This document shows positions 55,080 through 64,000 of a DNA stretch of 64,000 bases, piece after piece. How positions within the stretch are numbered: position 1 is the stretch's first letter; each line of letters begins with the position of its first letter. The notes beneath the pieces are model-generated. The model did no database searches and was not told the DNA's origin. It was given only the letters and a program-made list of their open reading frames with translations. The position numbers and the translations under genes were made by a program. Source of the stretch: Streptomyces qaidamensis (lineage in GTDB: Bacteria; Actinomycetota; Actinomycetes; Streptomycetales; Streptomycetaceae); the NCBI RefSeq assembly GCF_001611795.1, contig NZ_CP015098.1:1674001-1738000 (forward strand), read 5' to 3'.

Positions 55080-56849
55080 TCACGCCTCCTTCGTCTCGAT
55101 GGGGGCGGAGGGACGGCGGGTGCGGCGCAGCGGCGGCTGGGCACCCAGGCTCTTCGGGTCGAGGCCGGACCACTTGTGGCCGTTGGCGAAGAACGGGCGG
55201 CGGGCCATGAGCGTCAGCAGCGGCTTGGTGAAGAGGAACACGACGACCACGTCGAGCAGGGTGGTCAGACCGAGCGTGAACGCGAAGCCCTGGACCTTGC
55301 CGACGGTGACGATGAAGAGCACCGCGGCGGCCAGGAACGACACGAAGTCGGAGACCAGGATGGTGCGCCGGGCGCGCGGCCAGGCCCGCTCGACGGCGGG
55401 GCGCAGCGAGCGGCCCTCGCGGATCTCGTCGCGGACGCGTTCGAAGTACACGATGAACGAGTCCGCCGTGATGCCGATGGCGACGATGGCACCGCACACG
55501 GCCGGCAGGTTCAGCGCGAAGCCGATGGCCGGGCCGAGCAGGGCCATGAGCGTGTAGGTGAGGGCTGCGGAGACCAGCAGCGAGAGGATCGCGATGAACG
55601 ACAGCCCGCGGTAGTACGCCAGCAGGTAGATGACGACCAGCGCGAGACCGATAGCGCCGGCGATCAGACCGGCCTGCAGCTGGTCACCGCCCAGCGCGGC
55701 GGTCACGGTCGTCATGCTGTCCACCTTGAAGGTCAGCGGCAGCGCACCGTAGCTCAGCATGTTGGACAGGTCCTGGGCGGACTGCTGGTTGAAGTTGCCG
55801 GAGATCTCGGCGTTGCCACCGGTCAGGGCCTGCCGGACGTACGGGTCGGAGACGACCTCGCCGTCCAGGACGATCGCGAACTGGTTCTGCGGGGACTGGT
55901 TCTGGGCCAGCTTGCCGGTGATGTTCGCGAACTTCTTGGCGCCGGCGTCCGTGAAGTCCATGGTGACGGTCCAGCCGGCACCGGTCTGGGTGTTCAGGAC
56001 GGCCTGGGCCTTGTCGACGTCCGTGCCGTCGACCTCGGCGGGACCGAGGATGTACTTCTGCCACTGGCCCTGCGAGTTCTTGCCGCACGCCAGCGTCGGG
56101 TCGGAGGCCTTGACGCCGTCACCCACGGTGGAGCGGGTCTGCTCGTCGGTGCAGTCCAGCTTGGCGTACTTCGCCTGCAGCGCGTTCGCGTCGGCCTCGG
56201 CGGTGCCGCCGCTCCCCGACGGGGAGGGGCTGGCCTTGTCGCCCTTGTCCGAGGCGCTCGCGGAGGGCGTCGCGTCGGCCTTCAGCCCGTCCGTGACCGC
56301 ACGGCCCTGTGTGGTGGGAGAGGCGGACGGGGACGCGGATCCCTTGTCGGTGGCCTCGGGCTTGTCGGTGGCCGTGCCGGACGGCTTGTCCGTGGGGCTG
56401 CCGGTGGGGCTCGGGGACGGGCTGGCCGTGCCCTGGCCGCCGGCGATCTCGGTGGCGATGACCGGACGGAAGTAGAGCTTGGCGGTGGTGCCGACCTGCT
56501 TGCGGGCCTGCTCCGAGTTGGTGCCCTTGGGAATGTTGACGATGATGTTTTCCCGGCCCTGCGTCTGGACCTCGGACTCGGAGACGCCCAGACCATTGAC
56601 ACGGCGCTCCATGATGGAGACGGCGGTGTCCATGTTGGTCTTGTTGATCGCCGCCTCGTTGCCGGCCTCGGGGACCGCGCGGAGCGTGATGCTCGTACCG
56701 CCGGCAAGGTCGATGCCGAGACGGGGCTTCGTGTGCCCCGAGGCGAACATCCCACCGGTGAGCGCCACGATGGCGATCAGGATCAGGGCCAGCGAGCGCC
56801 CCGGCTTGCTCTGGGCGCTCGCGTTCCTGCCCTTTTTAGGTGTGGCCAC
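55080..56849 (-). CDS. secD: Protein translocase subunit SecD with Ser/Thr/Pro-rich insertion
   Basis: 589 residues from GTG 56849. SecD has six helices and a large outside domain. Conserved pieces are RLGIDLAGGTSITLRAVPEA, VQTQGRENIIVNIPKGT, GNAEISGNFNQQSAQDLSNM and ADSFIVYFERVRDEIREGR. Between residues about 139 and 218 there is an 80-residue low-complexity stretch of Ser, Thr, Pro, Lys, Gly and Ala (TASPSPSPTGSPTDKPSG and similar) in the P1 periplasmic region. The gap to yajC holds a strong hairpin; secF starts 1 nt below the secD stop. Confidence 0.97.
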   Translation of the reverse strand: MATPKKGRNASAQSKPGRSLALILIAIVALTGGMFASGHTKPRLGIDLAGGTSITLRAVPEAGNEAAINKTNMDTAVSIMERRVNGLGVSESEVQTQGRENIIVNIPKGTNSEQARKQVGTTAKLYFRPVIATEIAGGQGTASPSPSPTGSPTDKPSGTATDKPEATDKGSASPSASPTTQGRAVTDGLKADATPSASASDKGDKASPSPSGSGGTAEADANALQAKYAKLDCTDEQTRSTVGDGVKASDPTLACGKNSQGQWQKYILGPAEVDGTDVDKAQAVLNTQTGAGWTVTMDFTDAGAKKFANITGKLAQNQSPQNQFAIVLDGEVVSDPYVRQALTGGNAEISGNFNQQSAQDLSNMLSYGALPLTFKVDSMTTVTAALGGDQLQAGLIAGAIGLALVVIYLLAYYRGLSFIAILSLLVSAALTYTLMALLGPAIGFALNLPAVCGAIVAIGITADSFIVYFERVRDEIREGRSLRPAVERAWPRARRTILVSDFVSFLAAAVLFIVTVGKVQGFAFTLGLTTLLDVVVVFLFTKPLLTLMARRPFFANGHKWSGLDPKSLGAQPPLRRTRRPSAPIETKEA

Positions 56850-56936
56850 CTTCTCGTACTCCCTCTCGGGCCACCTCGCTCCGGATCGGCGGACGGGCGG
56901 CCATGACATGGTGTCGGGACTCCGTGCGAGCTGGGC

Positions 56937-56979
56937 GTGTCCCGGGGCGCGCGGGCAGGACCCGCGCACCCCGGGACAC
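56937..56979 (-). terminator. Hairpin between yajC and secD
   Basis: A 19-bp stem (56937-56955 with 56961-56979) with one C/A mismatch and loop CAGGA lies 2 bp past the yajC stop, about 90 bp before secD. It may terminate or attenuate the yajC-secD read-through. Confidence 0.85.
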
Positions 56980-56981
56980 GA

Positions 56982-57467
56982 CTACTTCGCCTCGGAGTCG
57001 CCGTCGGTCTTCTTCGGCTCTGCGTCCGGCTTGGCCTCGGCCGCCTCGTCGGCCGGTTCGTCGGCCGCGTCCTTCTTGCCGAGGTCGACGGCCTTGTCGT
57101 CAGCGGGGGCGGCGGAGTCGTCGGTCTCGGTGAGGGAGGAGGCGTCGTCCGGGACGATGTCGGCGTCGGACTTCAGGTCGTGCTCGATGCCGTGGACGAT
57201 GCGGTTGTACTCGTCGTCGGTGAGGACGGCACCGATGGCGTTCTTGGCGAAGAGGAGATCGACGCCGGGACCGGCGTCGACGAGGACGGTGTCCTCGTTC
57301 ACTTCCTTGACCGTGGCGTACATGCCCCCGATGGTGCGGATACCGCTGCCGGGCTGCATCTGGTTCCGCATGTCGGCGGCCTGCTGCTGCTTCTTCTTGG
57401 CCGACCGGGTCATCAGGAACATGGCCCCGATGAGCACGATGAACGGGAGGAGGGTCAGGAGACTCAC
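56982..57467 (-). CDS. yajC: Preprotein translocase subunit YajC
   Basis: 161 residues, GTG 57467. The single N-terminal helix MSLLTLLPFIVLIGAMFLMT is followed by the conserved RSAKKKQQQAADMRNQMQPG, IRTIGGMYATVKEV and VLVDAGPGVDLLFAKNAIG. The last 60 residues are acidic and low complexity (DEPADEAAEAKPDAEPKKTD), which is longer than in E. coli. YajC joins SecDF at the membrane. ruvB lies upstream on the same strand. Confidence 0.95.
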   Translation of the reverse strand: MSLLTLLPFIVLIGAMFLMTRSAKKKQQQAADMRNQMQPGSGIRTIGGMYATVKEVNEDTVLVDAGPGVDLLFAKNAIGAVLTDDEYNRIVHGIEHDLKSDADIVPDDASSLTETDDSAAPADDKAVDLGKKDAADEPADEAAEAKPDAEPKKTDGDSEAK

Positions 57468-57652
57468 GGGTCGGTACTTCCTTCACACGACCGCGCTGTG
57501 AGCGGCCAGATGGTTGGGGGTGTGTACGCCGCCGACAAAGGCGGCATCGGCGGAGTCTAAGCGAGTCCGCGCGCATGGAACAACGCTCAGCATGGCACCG
57601 GGGTTCCTGCTCCGGCCACTGACCTCGCCGCCCCGGAGCCGTGGCGGCGCCC

Positions 57653-58723
57653 TCACGCCCCGAACAGGTCCTGTTGTCCGTTTCCGGCGGTCTGGGACCG
57701 TGGCGGGGTGAGGCCGAGATGCGCCCATGCGGCGGGCGTCGCGACCCGGCCGCGGGGAGTCCGGGCCAGCAGGCCCTCCCGGACGAGGAAGGGCTCGGCG
57801 ACCTCCTCCACGGTCTCACGTTCCTCCCCGACCGCGACAGCGAGTGTGGAGAGGCCGACCGGACCGCCGCCGAACAGCTTGAGGAGGGCTTCCAGCACAC
57901 CCCGGTCGAGGCGGTCGAGGCCGCGCGCGTCCACCTCGTACACGGCGAGGGCCGCCGCGGCGATGTCCCTGGTGATCAGGCCGTCGGCCTTGACCTGCGC
58001 GTAGTCGCGGACGCGGCGCAGCAGGCGGTTGGCGATACGGGGCGTGCCGCGGGAGCGTCCGGCGATCTCGGCGGCGCCCTCCGGGTCGATCTCGACTTCG
58101 AGGAGGTCGGCCGAGCGGTGGATGACCCGCTCCAGTTCGGCCGGTTCGTAGAACTCCATGTGCGCGGTGAAGCCGAAGCGGTCGCGCAGCGGGGGCGGCA
58201 GCAGACCGGCGCGGGTGGTGGCTCCGACCAGGGTGAAGGGGGGCAGTTCCAGGGGGATGGCCGTGGCGCCGGGGCCCTTGCCGACGATGACGTCGACGCG
58301 GAAGTCCTCCATCGCCATGTACAGCATCTCCTCGGCGGGCCGGGACATGCGGTGGATCTCGTCGAGGAAGAGGACCTCGCCCTCCTGGAGGGAGGAGAGG
58401 ATCGCGGCGAGGTCGCCGGCGTGCTGGATGGCGGGCCCCGAGGTGATGCGGATGGGGGCGCCCATCTCGGCCGCGATGATCATCGACAGGGTGGTCTTGC
58501 CGAGGCCGGGGGCGCCGGAGAGCAGCACGTGGTCGGCCGTCGCACCACGCGCGCGTGCGGCGCGCAGTACGAGGTCGAGCTGCTCTCGGACCTTCTCCTG
58601 GCCGATGAACTCGTCCAGGTCCTTGGGGCGCAGGGCGGCCTCGACGGCCTGGTCCTCACGGTCGGCGGACGCACCGACGAGCCGTTCGGCGGCATCGGCG
58701 TCGGTCGTGTCGTCCCAGTTCAT
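57653..58723 (-). CDS. ruvB: Holliday junction branch migration ATPase RuvB
   Basis: 356 residues. Walker [21 protein letters not shown], Walker [21 protein letters not shown], sensor 1 [20 protein letters not shown] and the arginine-finger [20 protein letters not shown] are all present, and the winged-helix C-terminus has [20 protein letters not shown]. Hexameric motor of the RuvABC resolvasome. It follows ruvA after 52 bp. Confidence 0.98.
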   Translation of the reverse strand: MNWDDTTDADAAERLVGASADREDQAVEAALRPKDLDEFIGQEKVREQLDLVLRAARARGATADHVLLSGAPGLGKTTLSMIIAAEMGAPIRITSGPAIQHAGDLAAILSSLQEGEVLFLDEIHRMSRPAEEMLYMAMEDFRVDVIVGKGPGATAIPLELPPFTLVGATTRAGLLPPPLRDRFGFTAHMEFYEPAELERVIHRSADLLEVEIDPEGAAEIAGRSRGTPRIANRLLRRVRDYAQVKADGLITRDIAAAALAVYEVDARGLDRLDRGVLEALLKLFGGGPVGLSTLAVAVGEERETVEEVAEPFLVREGLLARTPRGRVATPAAWAHLGLTPPRSQTAGNGQQDLFGA

Positions 58724-58775
58724 GGAGTGTGCCTCGGAATCTCGGTACGGAGGTGCGGAGTGCGGACGGCCCGGA

Positions 58776-59381
58776 CTAGCGGGCGCGGTTCAGCGTCTGC
58801 AGGGCCGCCTTCAGCAACTGGCCCACCTGGGGCGTGCCCTCGGCGGCCTCGGCCTGGGGGGCCACGGCCGTCACGGCCTCGTCGGCCTCCCGGGTGGCGT
58901 ACCCGAGGCCGATCAGGGCCGCGTGCAGCTGGTCACGCCAGCCGCTGCTGACCGGTGCGCCGACGGCGGGTGCACCGACCGGCGCGCCGAGCCGGTCCTT
59001 CAGCTCCAGGAGCAGTTTCTGCGCGCCCTTCTTGCCGATGCCGGGGACGGCGGTGAGGGCCTTCTCGTCGGCGGTCGCGACGGCCCGGCGCAGGGCATCC
59101 GGGCTGTGCACGGCGAGCATGGCCTGGGCCAGCCGGGGGCCGACACCGCTGGCCGTCTGGAGCAGCTCGAAGACCTGCCGCTCGTCGTCGTCCGCGAAGC
59201 CGTACAGGGTGAGGGAGTCCTCGCGGACCACCAGGGAGGTGTGCAGCTTGGCCGGCCGGCCCATGCGGAGCGTGGACAGGGTGTTCGGCGTGCACTGGAC
59301 GGCCATGCCGACGCCGCCGACCTCGACGACCGCGGCGTCCGGAGCGAGTGCGGCCACTGTGCCGCTGACGAAGGCGATCAT
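58776..59381 (-). CDS. ruvA: Holliday junction DNA-binding protein RuvA
   Basis: 201 residues. The OB-fold N-terminus is [20 protein letters not shown] with [20 protein letters not shown]. Helix-hairpin-helix motifs are [20 protein letters not shown] and [20 protein letters not shown]. The flexible linker ([14 protein letters not shown]) leads to domain III ([20 protein letters not shown]), which controls RuvB. ATG 59381 overlaps the ruvC stop (ATGA), so the genes are coupled. Confidence 0.97.
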   Translation of the reverse strand: MIAFVSGTVAALAPDAAVVEVGGVGMAVQCTPNTLSTLRMGRPAKLHTSLVVREDSLTLYGFADDDERQVFELLQTASGVGPRLAQAMLAVHSPDALRRAVATADEKALTAVPGIGKKGAQKLLLELKDRLGAPVGAPAVGAPVSSGWRDQLHAALIGLGYATREADEAVTAVAPQAEAAEGTPQVGQLLKAALQTLNRAR

Positions 59382-59917
59382 GCCGTCCGGCCTTTCGGTG
59401 CTTTGGCGGTGTGCAGGGCGACGGCCTGCTGGAGTCGGTTCTGCGCGGGGGCGCGCCAGATGTGGCAGATGGCGAGGGCGAGGGCGTCGGCCGCGTCGGC
59501 GGGCTTGGGCGGGGCGCTGAGCCGGAGCAGGCGGGTGACCATGGCACCCACTTGTGCCTTGTCGGCGCGGCCGCTGCCGGTGACGGCGGCCTTGACCTCG
59601 CTCGGGGTGTGCAGCGCGACGGGGATGCCGCGGCGGGCGGCGCAGAGCATGGCGACGGCGCTGGCCTGCGCGGTGCCCATGACCGTACGGACGTTGTGCT
59701 GGCTGAAGACCCGCTCGACGGCGACGCATTCGGGCCGGTGCTGGTCGAGCCACTGCTCGATGCCCTGCTCGACGGCGACGAGGCGGTGGCCGAGGTCGGC
59801 GTCCGCGGGCGTGCGGACGACGCCGACGCCGATCATCGTGAGCGGCCGTCCGGCGACGCCCTCGACGACGCCGACACCACACCGGGTCAGTCCCGGGTCC
59901 ACCCCCAGTACGCGCAC
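59378..59917 (-). CDS. ruvC: Holliday junction resolvase RuvC
   Basis: 179 residues. An RNase H-fold endonuclease. [20 protein letters not shown] has catalytic Asp7, [20 protein letters not shown] the second acidic residue, and [14 protein letters not shown] the C-terminal pair of Asp residues. [20 protein letters not shown] is the DNA-contact region. First gene of ruvCAB, separated from yebC by a terminator. Confidence 0.98.
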   Translation of the reverse strand: MRVLGVDPGLTRCGVGVVEGVAGRPLTMIGVGVVRTPADADLGHRLVAVEQGIEQWLDQHRPECVAVERVFSQHNVRTVMGTAQASAVAMLCAARRGIPVALHTPSEVKAAVTGSGRADKAQVGAMVTRLLRLSAPPKPADAADALALAICHIWRAPAQNRLQQAVALHTAKAPKGRTA

Positions 59918-59974
59918 GCGCCCTCCCTTTCGCTCACCTGTTTGTGCAGGCTATCGGGTGCCACCGACAACGCG

Positions 59975-60006
59975 ACGGGCCGACGGGGTGTGTCCCGTCG
60001 GCCCGT
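59975..60006 (-). terminator. Terminator after yebC
   Basis: ACGGGCCGACGGG (59975-59987) pairs with CCCGTCGGCCCGT (59994-60006), a perfect 13-bp stem with a six-base loop, 20 bp past the yebC stop. It suggests ruvCAB has its own promoter. Confidence 0.88.
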
Positions 60007-60026
60007 TGACTCGGTGGAGCCCGGCG

Positions 60027-60779
60027 CTACGCGTCGACCTTCTCCATGACCTCGTCGCTGACGTCGAAGTTGGCGAAGACGTTCTGCACGTCGTCGCTGT
60101 CCTCCAGCGCGTCGATCAGCTTGAAGATCTTCTTGGCGCCCTCCTCGTCCAGTTCGACCTGCATGGTCGGGACGAAGTTGGCGTCGGCGGAGTCGTAGTC
60201 GATGCCGGCGTCCTGGAGGGCGGTGCGGACCGCGACCAGGTCGGTGGCCTCGCTGAGGACCTCGAAGCTCTCGCCGAGGTCGTTGACCTCCTCGGCGCCC
60301 GCGTCGAGCACGGCGGCCAGCACGTCGTCCTCGGTCAGCTCGCCCTTGGGGACGATCACGACGCCCTTGCGGTTGAACAGGTACGACACCGAGCCCGGGT
60401 CGGCCATGGAGCCGCCGTTGCGGGTCATGGCGACGCGGACCTCGGAGGCGGCGCGGTTGCGGTTGTCGGTGAGGCACTCGATGAGCACGGCCACGCCGTT
60501 CGGGCCGTAGCCCTCGTACATGATCGTCTCGTAGTCGGCGCCGCCGGCCTCAAGACCGCCGCCGCGCTTGACCGCGGAGTCGATGTTCTTGTTCGGAACC
60601 GACTGCTTCTTGGCCTTCTGGATGGCGTCGTAGAGCGTCGGGTTGCCCTCGATGTCGACGCCGCCCATCCGGGCCGCGACCTCGATGTTCTTGATCAGCT
60701 TCGCGAAGAGCTTGCCGCGCTTGGCGTCGATCACGGCCTTCTTGTGCTTCGTCGTAGCCCATTTAGAGTGGCCGGACAT
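60027..60779 (-). CDS. yebC: YebC/TACO1-family regulator
   Basis: 250 residues, the usual length. The N-terminus [20 protein letters not shown] and [20 protein letters not shown] is diagnostic, with [20 protein letters not shown] and ARNGG-type residues following ([19 protein letters not shown]). Family members act as transcription regulators or as ribosome-associated factors that ease translation of proline-rich stretches. It lies between pdxT and ruvC as in other actinobacteria. Confidence 0.96.
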   Translation of the reverse strand: MSGHSKWATTKHKKAVIDAKRGKLFAKLIKNIEVAARMGGVDIEGNPTLYDAIQKAKKQSVPNKNIDSAVKRGGGLEAGGADYETIMYEGYGPNGVAVLIECLTDNRNRAASEVRVAMTRNGGSMADPGSVSYLFNRKGVVIVPKGELTEDDVLAAVLDAGAEEVNDLGESFEVLSEATDLVAVRTALQDAGIDYDSADANFVPTMQVELDEEGAKKIFKLIDALEDSDDVQNVFANFDVSDEVMEKVDA

Positions 60780-60827
60780 CTGCCTGTCTCCTTCGCGTAA
60801 CCCATCTCAGCAACGAACGCAGGAATC

Positions 60828-61436
60828 CTACAAGGACTCGGCTGCCCGGTTCGCCCGTACCATGTCGACGAACAGGGCGTGGACGCGGTGGTCGCCGGTC
60901 AGTTCCGGATGGAACGACGTGGCCAGCGCGGTGCCCTGACGGACCGCGACGATGTGGCCGTCGTGCTCGGCGAGCACCTCGGCCGAGGCGCCGACGGACT
61001 CGACCCAGGGGGCGCGGATGAAGACGCCCTCCACCGGGTCGCCCTCGACGCCCTCGACGCCGACGGCGGCCTCGAAGGACTCGTTCTGCCGCCCGAAGGC
61101 GTTGCGGCGCACGATCATGTCGATGCCGCCGATGGTCTCCTGGCCCGAGCGCGGGTCGAGGATCTTGTCGGCGAGCATGATCATGCCCGCGCAGGTGCCG
61201 TAGACGGGCATGCCGTCCCGTACGCGCGCGCGCAGGGGCTCCATCAGGCCGAACAGGACGGCCAGCTTGGAGATGGTGGTGGACTCGCCGCCGGGGATGA
61301 CGAGGCCGTCGACCTCGGCGAGTTCTTCGGGGCGCCGCACCGGCCTGGCCACGGCATCGGCCGCGGCCAGGGCGACGAGGTGCTCCCGTACGTCGCCCTG
61401 GAGGGCCAGGACGCCTATGACGGGGGTGTCGCTCAT
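60828..61436 (-). CDS. pdxT: PLP synthase glutaminase subunit PdxT
   Basis: 202 residues. It releases ammonia from glutamine for PdxS in pyridoxal phosphate synthesis. The nucleophile is Cys82 ([11 protein letters not shown]), with His176 and Glu178 ([14 protein letters not shown]) completing the triad; [16 protein letters not shown] is the oxyanion region. It starts 13 nt below pdxS, so the pair is co-transcribed. Confidence 0.98.
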   Translation of the reverse strand: MSDTPVIGVLALQGDVREHLVALAAADAVARPVRRPEELAEVDGLVIPGGESTTISKLAVLFGLMEPLRARVRDGMPVYGTCAGMIMLADKILDPRSGQETIGGIDMIVRRNAFGRQNESFEAAVGVEGVEGDPVEGVFIRAPWVESVGASAEVLAEHDGHIVAVRQGTALATSFHPELTGDHRVHALFVDMVRANRAAESL

Positions 61437-61449
61437 GGATTCCTGTGCC

Positions 61450-62355
61450 TTACCAGCCGCGGTTGGCGTAGCGCTCGGCCTCGGGGAGGGTGTCGCAGTT
61501 GATGCCGACCATGGCCTCGCCCAGGTTGCGGGAGGCGTCCGCGATGATCTTCGGGTCGTCGTAGAAGGTCGTGGCCTTCACGATGGCTGCGGCGCGCTTG
61601 GCCGGGTCGCCGGACTTGAAGATGCCGGAGCCTACGAAGACGCCCTCGGCGCCGAGCTGGCGCATCAGGGCCGCGTCGGCGGGGGTGGCGACACCTCCGG
61701 CGGAGAACAGAACCACGGGGAGCTTGCCGAGCTCGGAGACTTCCTTGACCAGCTCGTAGGGGGCGCGCAGCTCCTTGGCGGCGGCGTAGAGCTCGTTGTT
61801 GTCGTAGCCGCGCAGGCGGGCGATCTCGTTCTTGATCTGGCGCAGGTGGCGGACGGCCTCGACGACGTTGCCGGTGCCGGCCTCGCCCTTGGAGCGGATC
61901 ATCGCGGCGCCCTCGGCGATGCGGCGCAGGGCCTCGCCCAGGTTGGTGGCGCCGCAGACGAAGGGGGTGGTGAAGGCGAACTTGTCGCTGTGGTTGACCT
62001 CGTCGGCCGGGGTGAGGACCTCGGACTCGTCGATGTAGTCGACGCCGAGGGACTGCAGGACCTGGGCCTCGACGAAGTGGCCGATGCGGGACTTGGCCAT
62101 GACCGGGATCGAGACGGCCTCGATGATGCCCTCGATCATGTCCGGGTCGGACATGCGGGCGACGCCGCCGTCCTTGCGGATGTCGGCGGGGACCCGCTCC
62201 AGGGCCATGACGGCGACGGCGCCCGCGTCCTCGGCGATCTTGGCCTGCTCCGGCGTGACGACGTCCATGATGACGCCGCCCTTGAGCTGCTCGGCCATGC
62301 CGCGCTTCACTCGGGCGGTGCCGGTCTCGGGAGCCTGGTTTTCGGAGATGGACAC
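61450..62355 (-). CDS. pdxS: PLP synthase synthase subunit PdxS
   Basis: 301 residues from GTG 62355 ([12 protein letters not shown]), with GAGGT upstream. The barrel enzyme makes PLP from ribose 5-phosphate, glyceraldehyde 3-phosphate and ammonia. [60 protein letters not shown] (active-site Lys) and [20 protein letters not shown] are canonical. First gene of pdxST. Confidence 0.98.
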   Translation of the reverse strand: MSISENQAPETGTARVKRGMAEQLKGGVIMDVVTPEQAKIAEDAGAVAVMALERVPADIRKDGGVARMSDPDMIEGIIEAVSIPVMAKSRIGHFVEAQVLQSLGVDYIDESEVLTPADEVNHSDKFAFTTPFVCGATNLGEALRRIAEGAAMIRSKGEAGTGNVVEAVRHLRQIKNEIARLRGYDNNELYAAAKELRAPYELVKEVSELGKLPVVLFSAGGVATPADAALMRQLGAEGVFVGSGIFKSGDPAKRAAAIVKATTFYDDPKIIADASRNLGEAMVGINCDTLPEAERYANRGW

Positions 62356-62490
62356 GGGTGACCTCGCTGATGGGAAAGAGGGTTTCTGCAGCACTGAGGA
62401 AACGTGAGAGAACCAGGCCACAGCAAGGGCCAATGGGAACGCCGTGGATCCTTTTGCGACGGACGGCCGGAAAACGACAGGTGAACGAGC

Positions 62491-63033
62491 TCAGGCGGCC
62501 CGGTCCACCAGGGCCACCGGAGGCTCGTCGTCCATCTCGAAGGCCATCGGGAAGGGCGCGTGACCGGCCAGGCGGAACCAGCGCACCTTGCGGTGCCGGC
62601 GCAGGGCCCGGGCCGCCCGTACGGTGTCGTTGTGGAACCGGCGGGCCATCGGCACCCTGCGGACCGCCTCGGTGAGTTCCCGGGCCGCTTCCTCTCCCCC
62701 GGGCGCCTCCCGCACCGCCTCCACCTGCGGAGCCTCTCCGAAGACGGCCCGCAGCGCCTGGCTCAGCTCGCTCTCGGCGATCTCCCGCTGTTCCTGCTGG
62801 GCCTGCCGGGCGGCGTGCGCGGCCTCGTACAGCACGATCGAGGCGGCCGGGTCCAGGACCCCGGAGGTCGCCAGTTCCTGCGCCACCGAGGCCCGGCGCA
62901 GCAGCTGCGCGTCCAGGGCGGCCCGGGCGGCGTCGATCCGGGCGTGGAGACGGTCGAGCCGGCCGGCGGTCCAGCTCAGGTAGAGCCCGATCGCGACCAG
63001 GGCGACGGCGATCCAGATGAGAGTGGTGGTCAC
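62491..63033 (-). CDS. Membrane-anchored helical protein, LemA-like
   Basis: 180 residues from GTG 63033; a TTG at 63042 is possible and no clear ribosome binding site is seen. One N-terminal helix (TLIWIAVALVAIGLYLSWTA) is followed by a long charged helix (GRLDRLHARIDAARAALDAQ, LLRRASVAQELATSGVL), which recalls LemA, and a C-terminal basic segment (MARRFHNDTVRAARALRRHR). Conserved at this place, between pimA and pdxS, in streptomycetes as I recall; function unknown. Confidence 0.8.
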   Translation of the reverse strand: MTTTLIWIAVALVAIGLYLSWTAGRLDRLHARIDAARAALDAQLLRRASVAQELATSGVLDPAASIVLYEAAHAARQAQQEQREIAESELSQALRAVFGEAPQVEAVREAPGGEEAARELTEAVRRVPMARRFHNDTVRAARALRRHRKVRWFRLAGHAPFPMAFEMDDEPPVALVDRAA

Positions 63034-63143
63034 GGGCGGCAAGGCTAGCGGCAGGCGCGGCCACGCCGTTCACCCCGCCCCGCCCGTGGCCGGCGGCTGC
63101 GGCGGGCGACTCCGGGCGGCCCGGGCCTCGGTCCGGGCCAGGG

Positions 63144-63260
63144 GCGGCCCATCGACCGGGCCCGCGGTACCGACCAGGCCGGGCGACCCGTCGACCCAGC
63201 CCTCACCAGCAGCCGGTCCAAGCGACCCATCGACCCGGCCCTCAGTCCCGGGCGAACCCC
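63144..63260. repeat. Three degenerate 39-bp tandem repeats at the pimA 3' end
   Basis: Units begin at 63144, 63183 and 63222. The first 23 bases of units 2 and 3 match at 21 positions (GCGACCCATCGACCCGGCCC and variants); unit 1 is more decayed. The third unit includes the pimA stop codon and last few codons. Confidence 0.75.
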
Positions 63261-64000
63261 AGCCGCCCCCAGAGCCCGGTCGTCCGCTCGTCCTCGGCGA
63301 CCGCCGCCGCTCCGGCCGTCACCGTCTCGTAGACGGACAGGATGTCCGCGCCGACGGTCGACCAGTCGAAGCGCCGTACGTGGGCGCTGCCCCGCTCGCG
63401 CAGCTCCGCCCGCCGCTCCGGGTCGGCCAGCAGCCGTACGGCCGCGTCGGCCAGGGCGTCGGCGTCCTCGTTGGGGAACAGTTCACCGGCCGCCCCCCGG
63501 TCCAGGACCTGGGCGAAGGCGTCCAGGTCGGAGGCGAGGACAGGGGCTCCGGCGGACATCGCCTCGACGAGGATGATGCCGAAGCTCTCGCCGCCGGTGT
63601 TGGGCGCGACGTACAGGTCGACGCTGCGCAGGAAGCGGGCCTTGTCCTCGTCGCTGACCATGCCGAGGAACTCGACGCGGGAGCGCAGCTCGGACGGCAG
63701 GGACTCCACGGCCTCCTCCTCGTCACCTCGCCCGGCGACCAGCAGCCTGGTCTGCGGGCGCGCGGCGAGGATCTTCGGCAGGGCCCTCATCAGCACTGGG
63801 AGTCCCTTGCGGGGCTCGTCGATGCGCCCTATGAAGCCGATCGTGTCGCCCTGCCACTCCGACTTGGGCTCGGCCTCCGCGAAGAAGTCGACGTCGACGC
63901 CGTTGGGGATCACGACGGCGTCCCCGCCGAGGTGCTCGACCAGGGTGCGGCGGGCGTACTCACTGACCGCGATGCGGGCGCTGATCTTCTCCAGGGCGGC
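63242..64000 (-). CDS. pimA: PimA-type phosphatidylinositol mannosyltransferase, C-terminal part
   Basis: 253 residues are visible; the start lies beyond the right edge. GT4-family GT-B glycosyltransferase. Clear motifs are VIPNGVDVDFFAE, GFIGRIDEPRKGLPVLMRAL (GDP-mannose phosphate site with Arg and Lys), VDLYVAPNTGGESFGIILVE with the EX7E motif, and ASDLDAFAQVLDRGAAGELF. By family and by position next to pdxS it adds the first mannose to phosphatidylinositol at the inner membrane face. The C-terminus is short and runs into a tandem repeat. Confidence 0.92.
   Translation of the reverse strand, partial: AALEKISARIAVSEYARRTLVEHLGGDAVVIPNGVDVDFFAEAEPKSEWQGDTIGFIGRIDEPRKGLPVLMRALPKILAARPQTRLLVAGRGDEEEAVESLPSELRSRVEFLGMVSDEDKARFLRSVDLYVAPNTGGESFGIILVEAMSAGAPVLASDLDAFAQVLDRGAAGELFPNEDADALADAAVRLLADPERRAELRERGSAHVRRFDWSTVGADILSVYETVTAGAAAVAEDERTTGLWGRLGFARD

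Noticed and set aside
58158..60800. 880-codon open frame on the plus strand
   Set aside because: It is antisense to ruvB, ruvA, ruvC and yebC and crosses their terminator; no motif.
63045..63230. 61-codon minus-strand frame below pimA
   Set aside because: It lies within the 39-bp tandem repeats and is Arg/Pro/Gly-rich; more likely non-coding repeat than a gene.

Overview
The window is ordinary high-GC actinobacterial chromosome, almost certainly from a Streptomyces. The evidence is very strong GC bias at third codon positions (which produces long shadow frames), frequent GTG starts, a bldD gene with its c-di-GMP signature, an actinobacterial-type integration host factor, and a gene order that I recall matching the SCO1461-SCO1525 core region of S. 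coelicolor (from memory, not searched). 61 protein genes are supported, the first and last cut by the window edges. I see no rRNA, tRNA, CRISPR array, prophage, insertion sequence or biosynthetic cluster.

Layout. 1-2458 (minus): guaB1 (partial), a barstar-like inhibitor, a SorC-type sugar regulator and rpe. 2598-4739 (plus): an MMPL transporter, convergent with 4720-15855 (minus), which holds translation, replication and nucleotide housekeeping genes (rsmB, fmt, priA, metK, coaBC, rpoZ, gmk, sIHF, pyrF). An HTH-like gene at 7720-8271 is the only plus-strand gene there. 15010-24973 (minus) is the complete pyrimidine cluster pyrR-pyrB-pyrC-(PH-like membrane protein)-carA-carB-pyrD-pyrF. Its lead gene carries a PyrR-binding RNA element over its ribosome binding site, and a hairpin separates carB from pyrD. 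bldD (25240-25743, plus) diverges from pyrR.

25925-41836 (minus) is a long co-directional run: rarA, rpsD, two membrane-associated proteins, alaS-ruvX-mltG-aroE, a small membrane protein, aroC-aroK-aroB, a P-loop protein, an M24 peptidase-like protein, efp and nusB. A VKOR-type protein (41893-42549, minus) diverges from a four-gene plus-strand cassette (ABC ATPase, permease, NarL-type histidine kinase, response regulator; 42692-46213). The cassette is the only clearly accessory-looking block. It is followed by hisS and a metallo-hydrolase (minus), a membrane cyclophilin and a DUF349 protein (plus).

50720-64000 (minus) is the conserved actinobacterial block pimA-(helical membrane protein)-pdxS-pdxT-yebC-ruvC-ruvA-ruvB-yajC-secD-secF-apt-relA: phosphoinositol mannoside synthesis, PLP synthesis, Holliday junction resolution, Sec export, purine salvage and the stringent response. 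Unusual material is mostly small: tandem and dispersed repeats in gaps, terminator-like hairpins inside operons, a duplicated ribosome-binding-site/start-codon unit before pyrD, disordered insertions in SecD and MltG, a PriA without helicase motifs, an M24 protein with altered metal ligands, and a barstar homologue with no visible ribonuclease partner. I did not find a clearly new multi-gene system.
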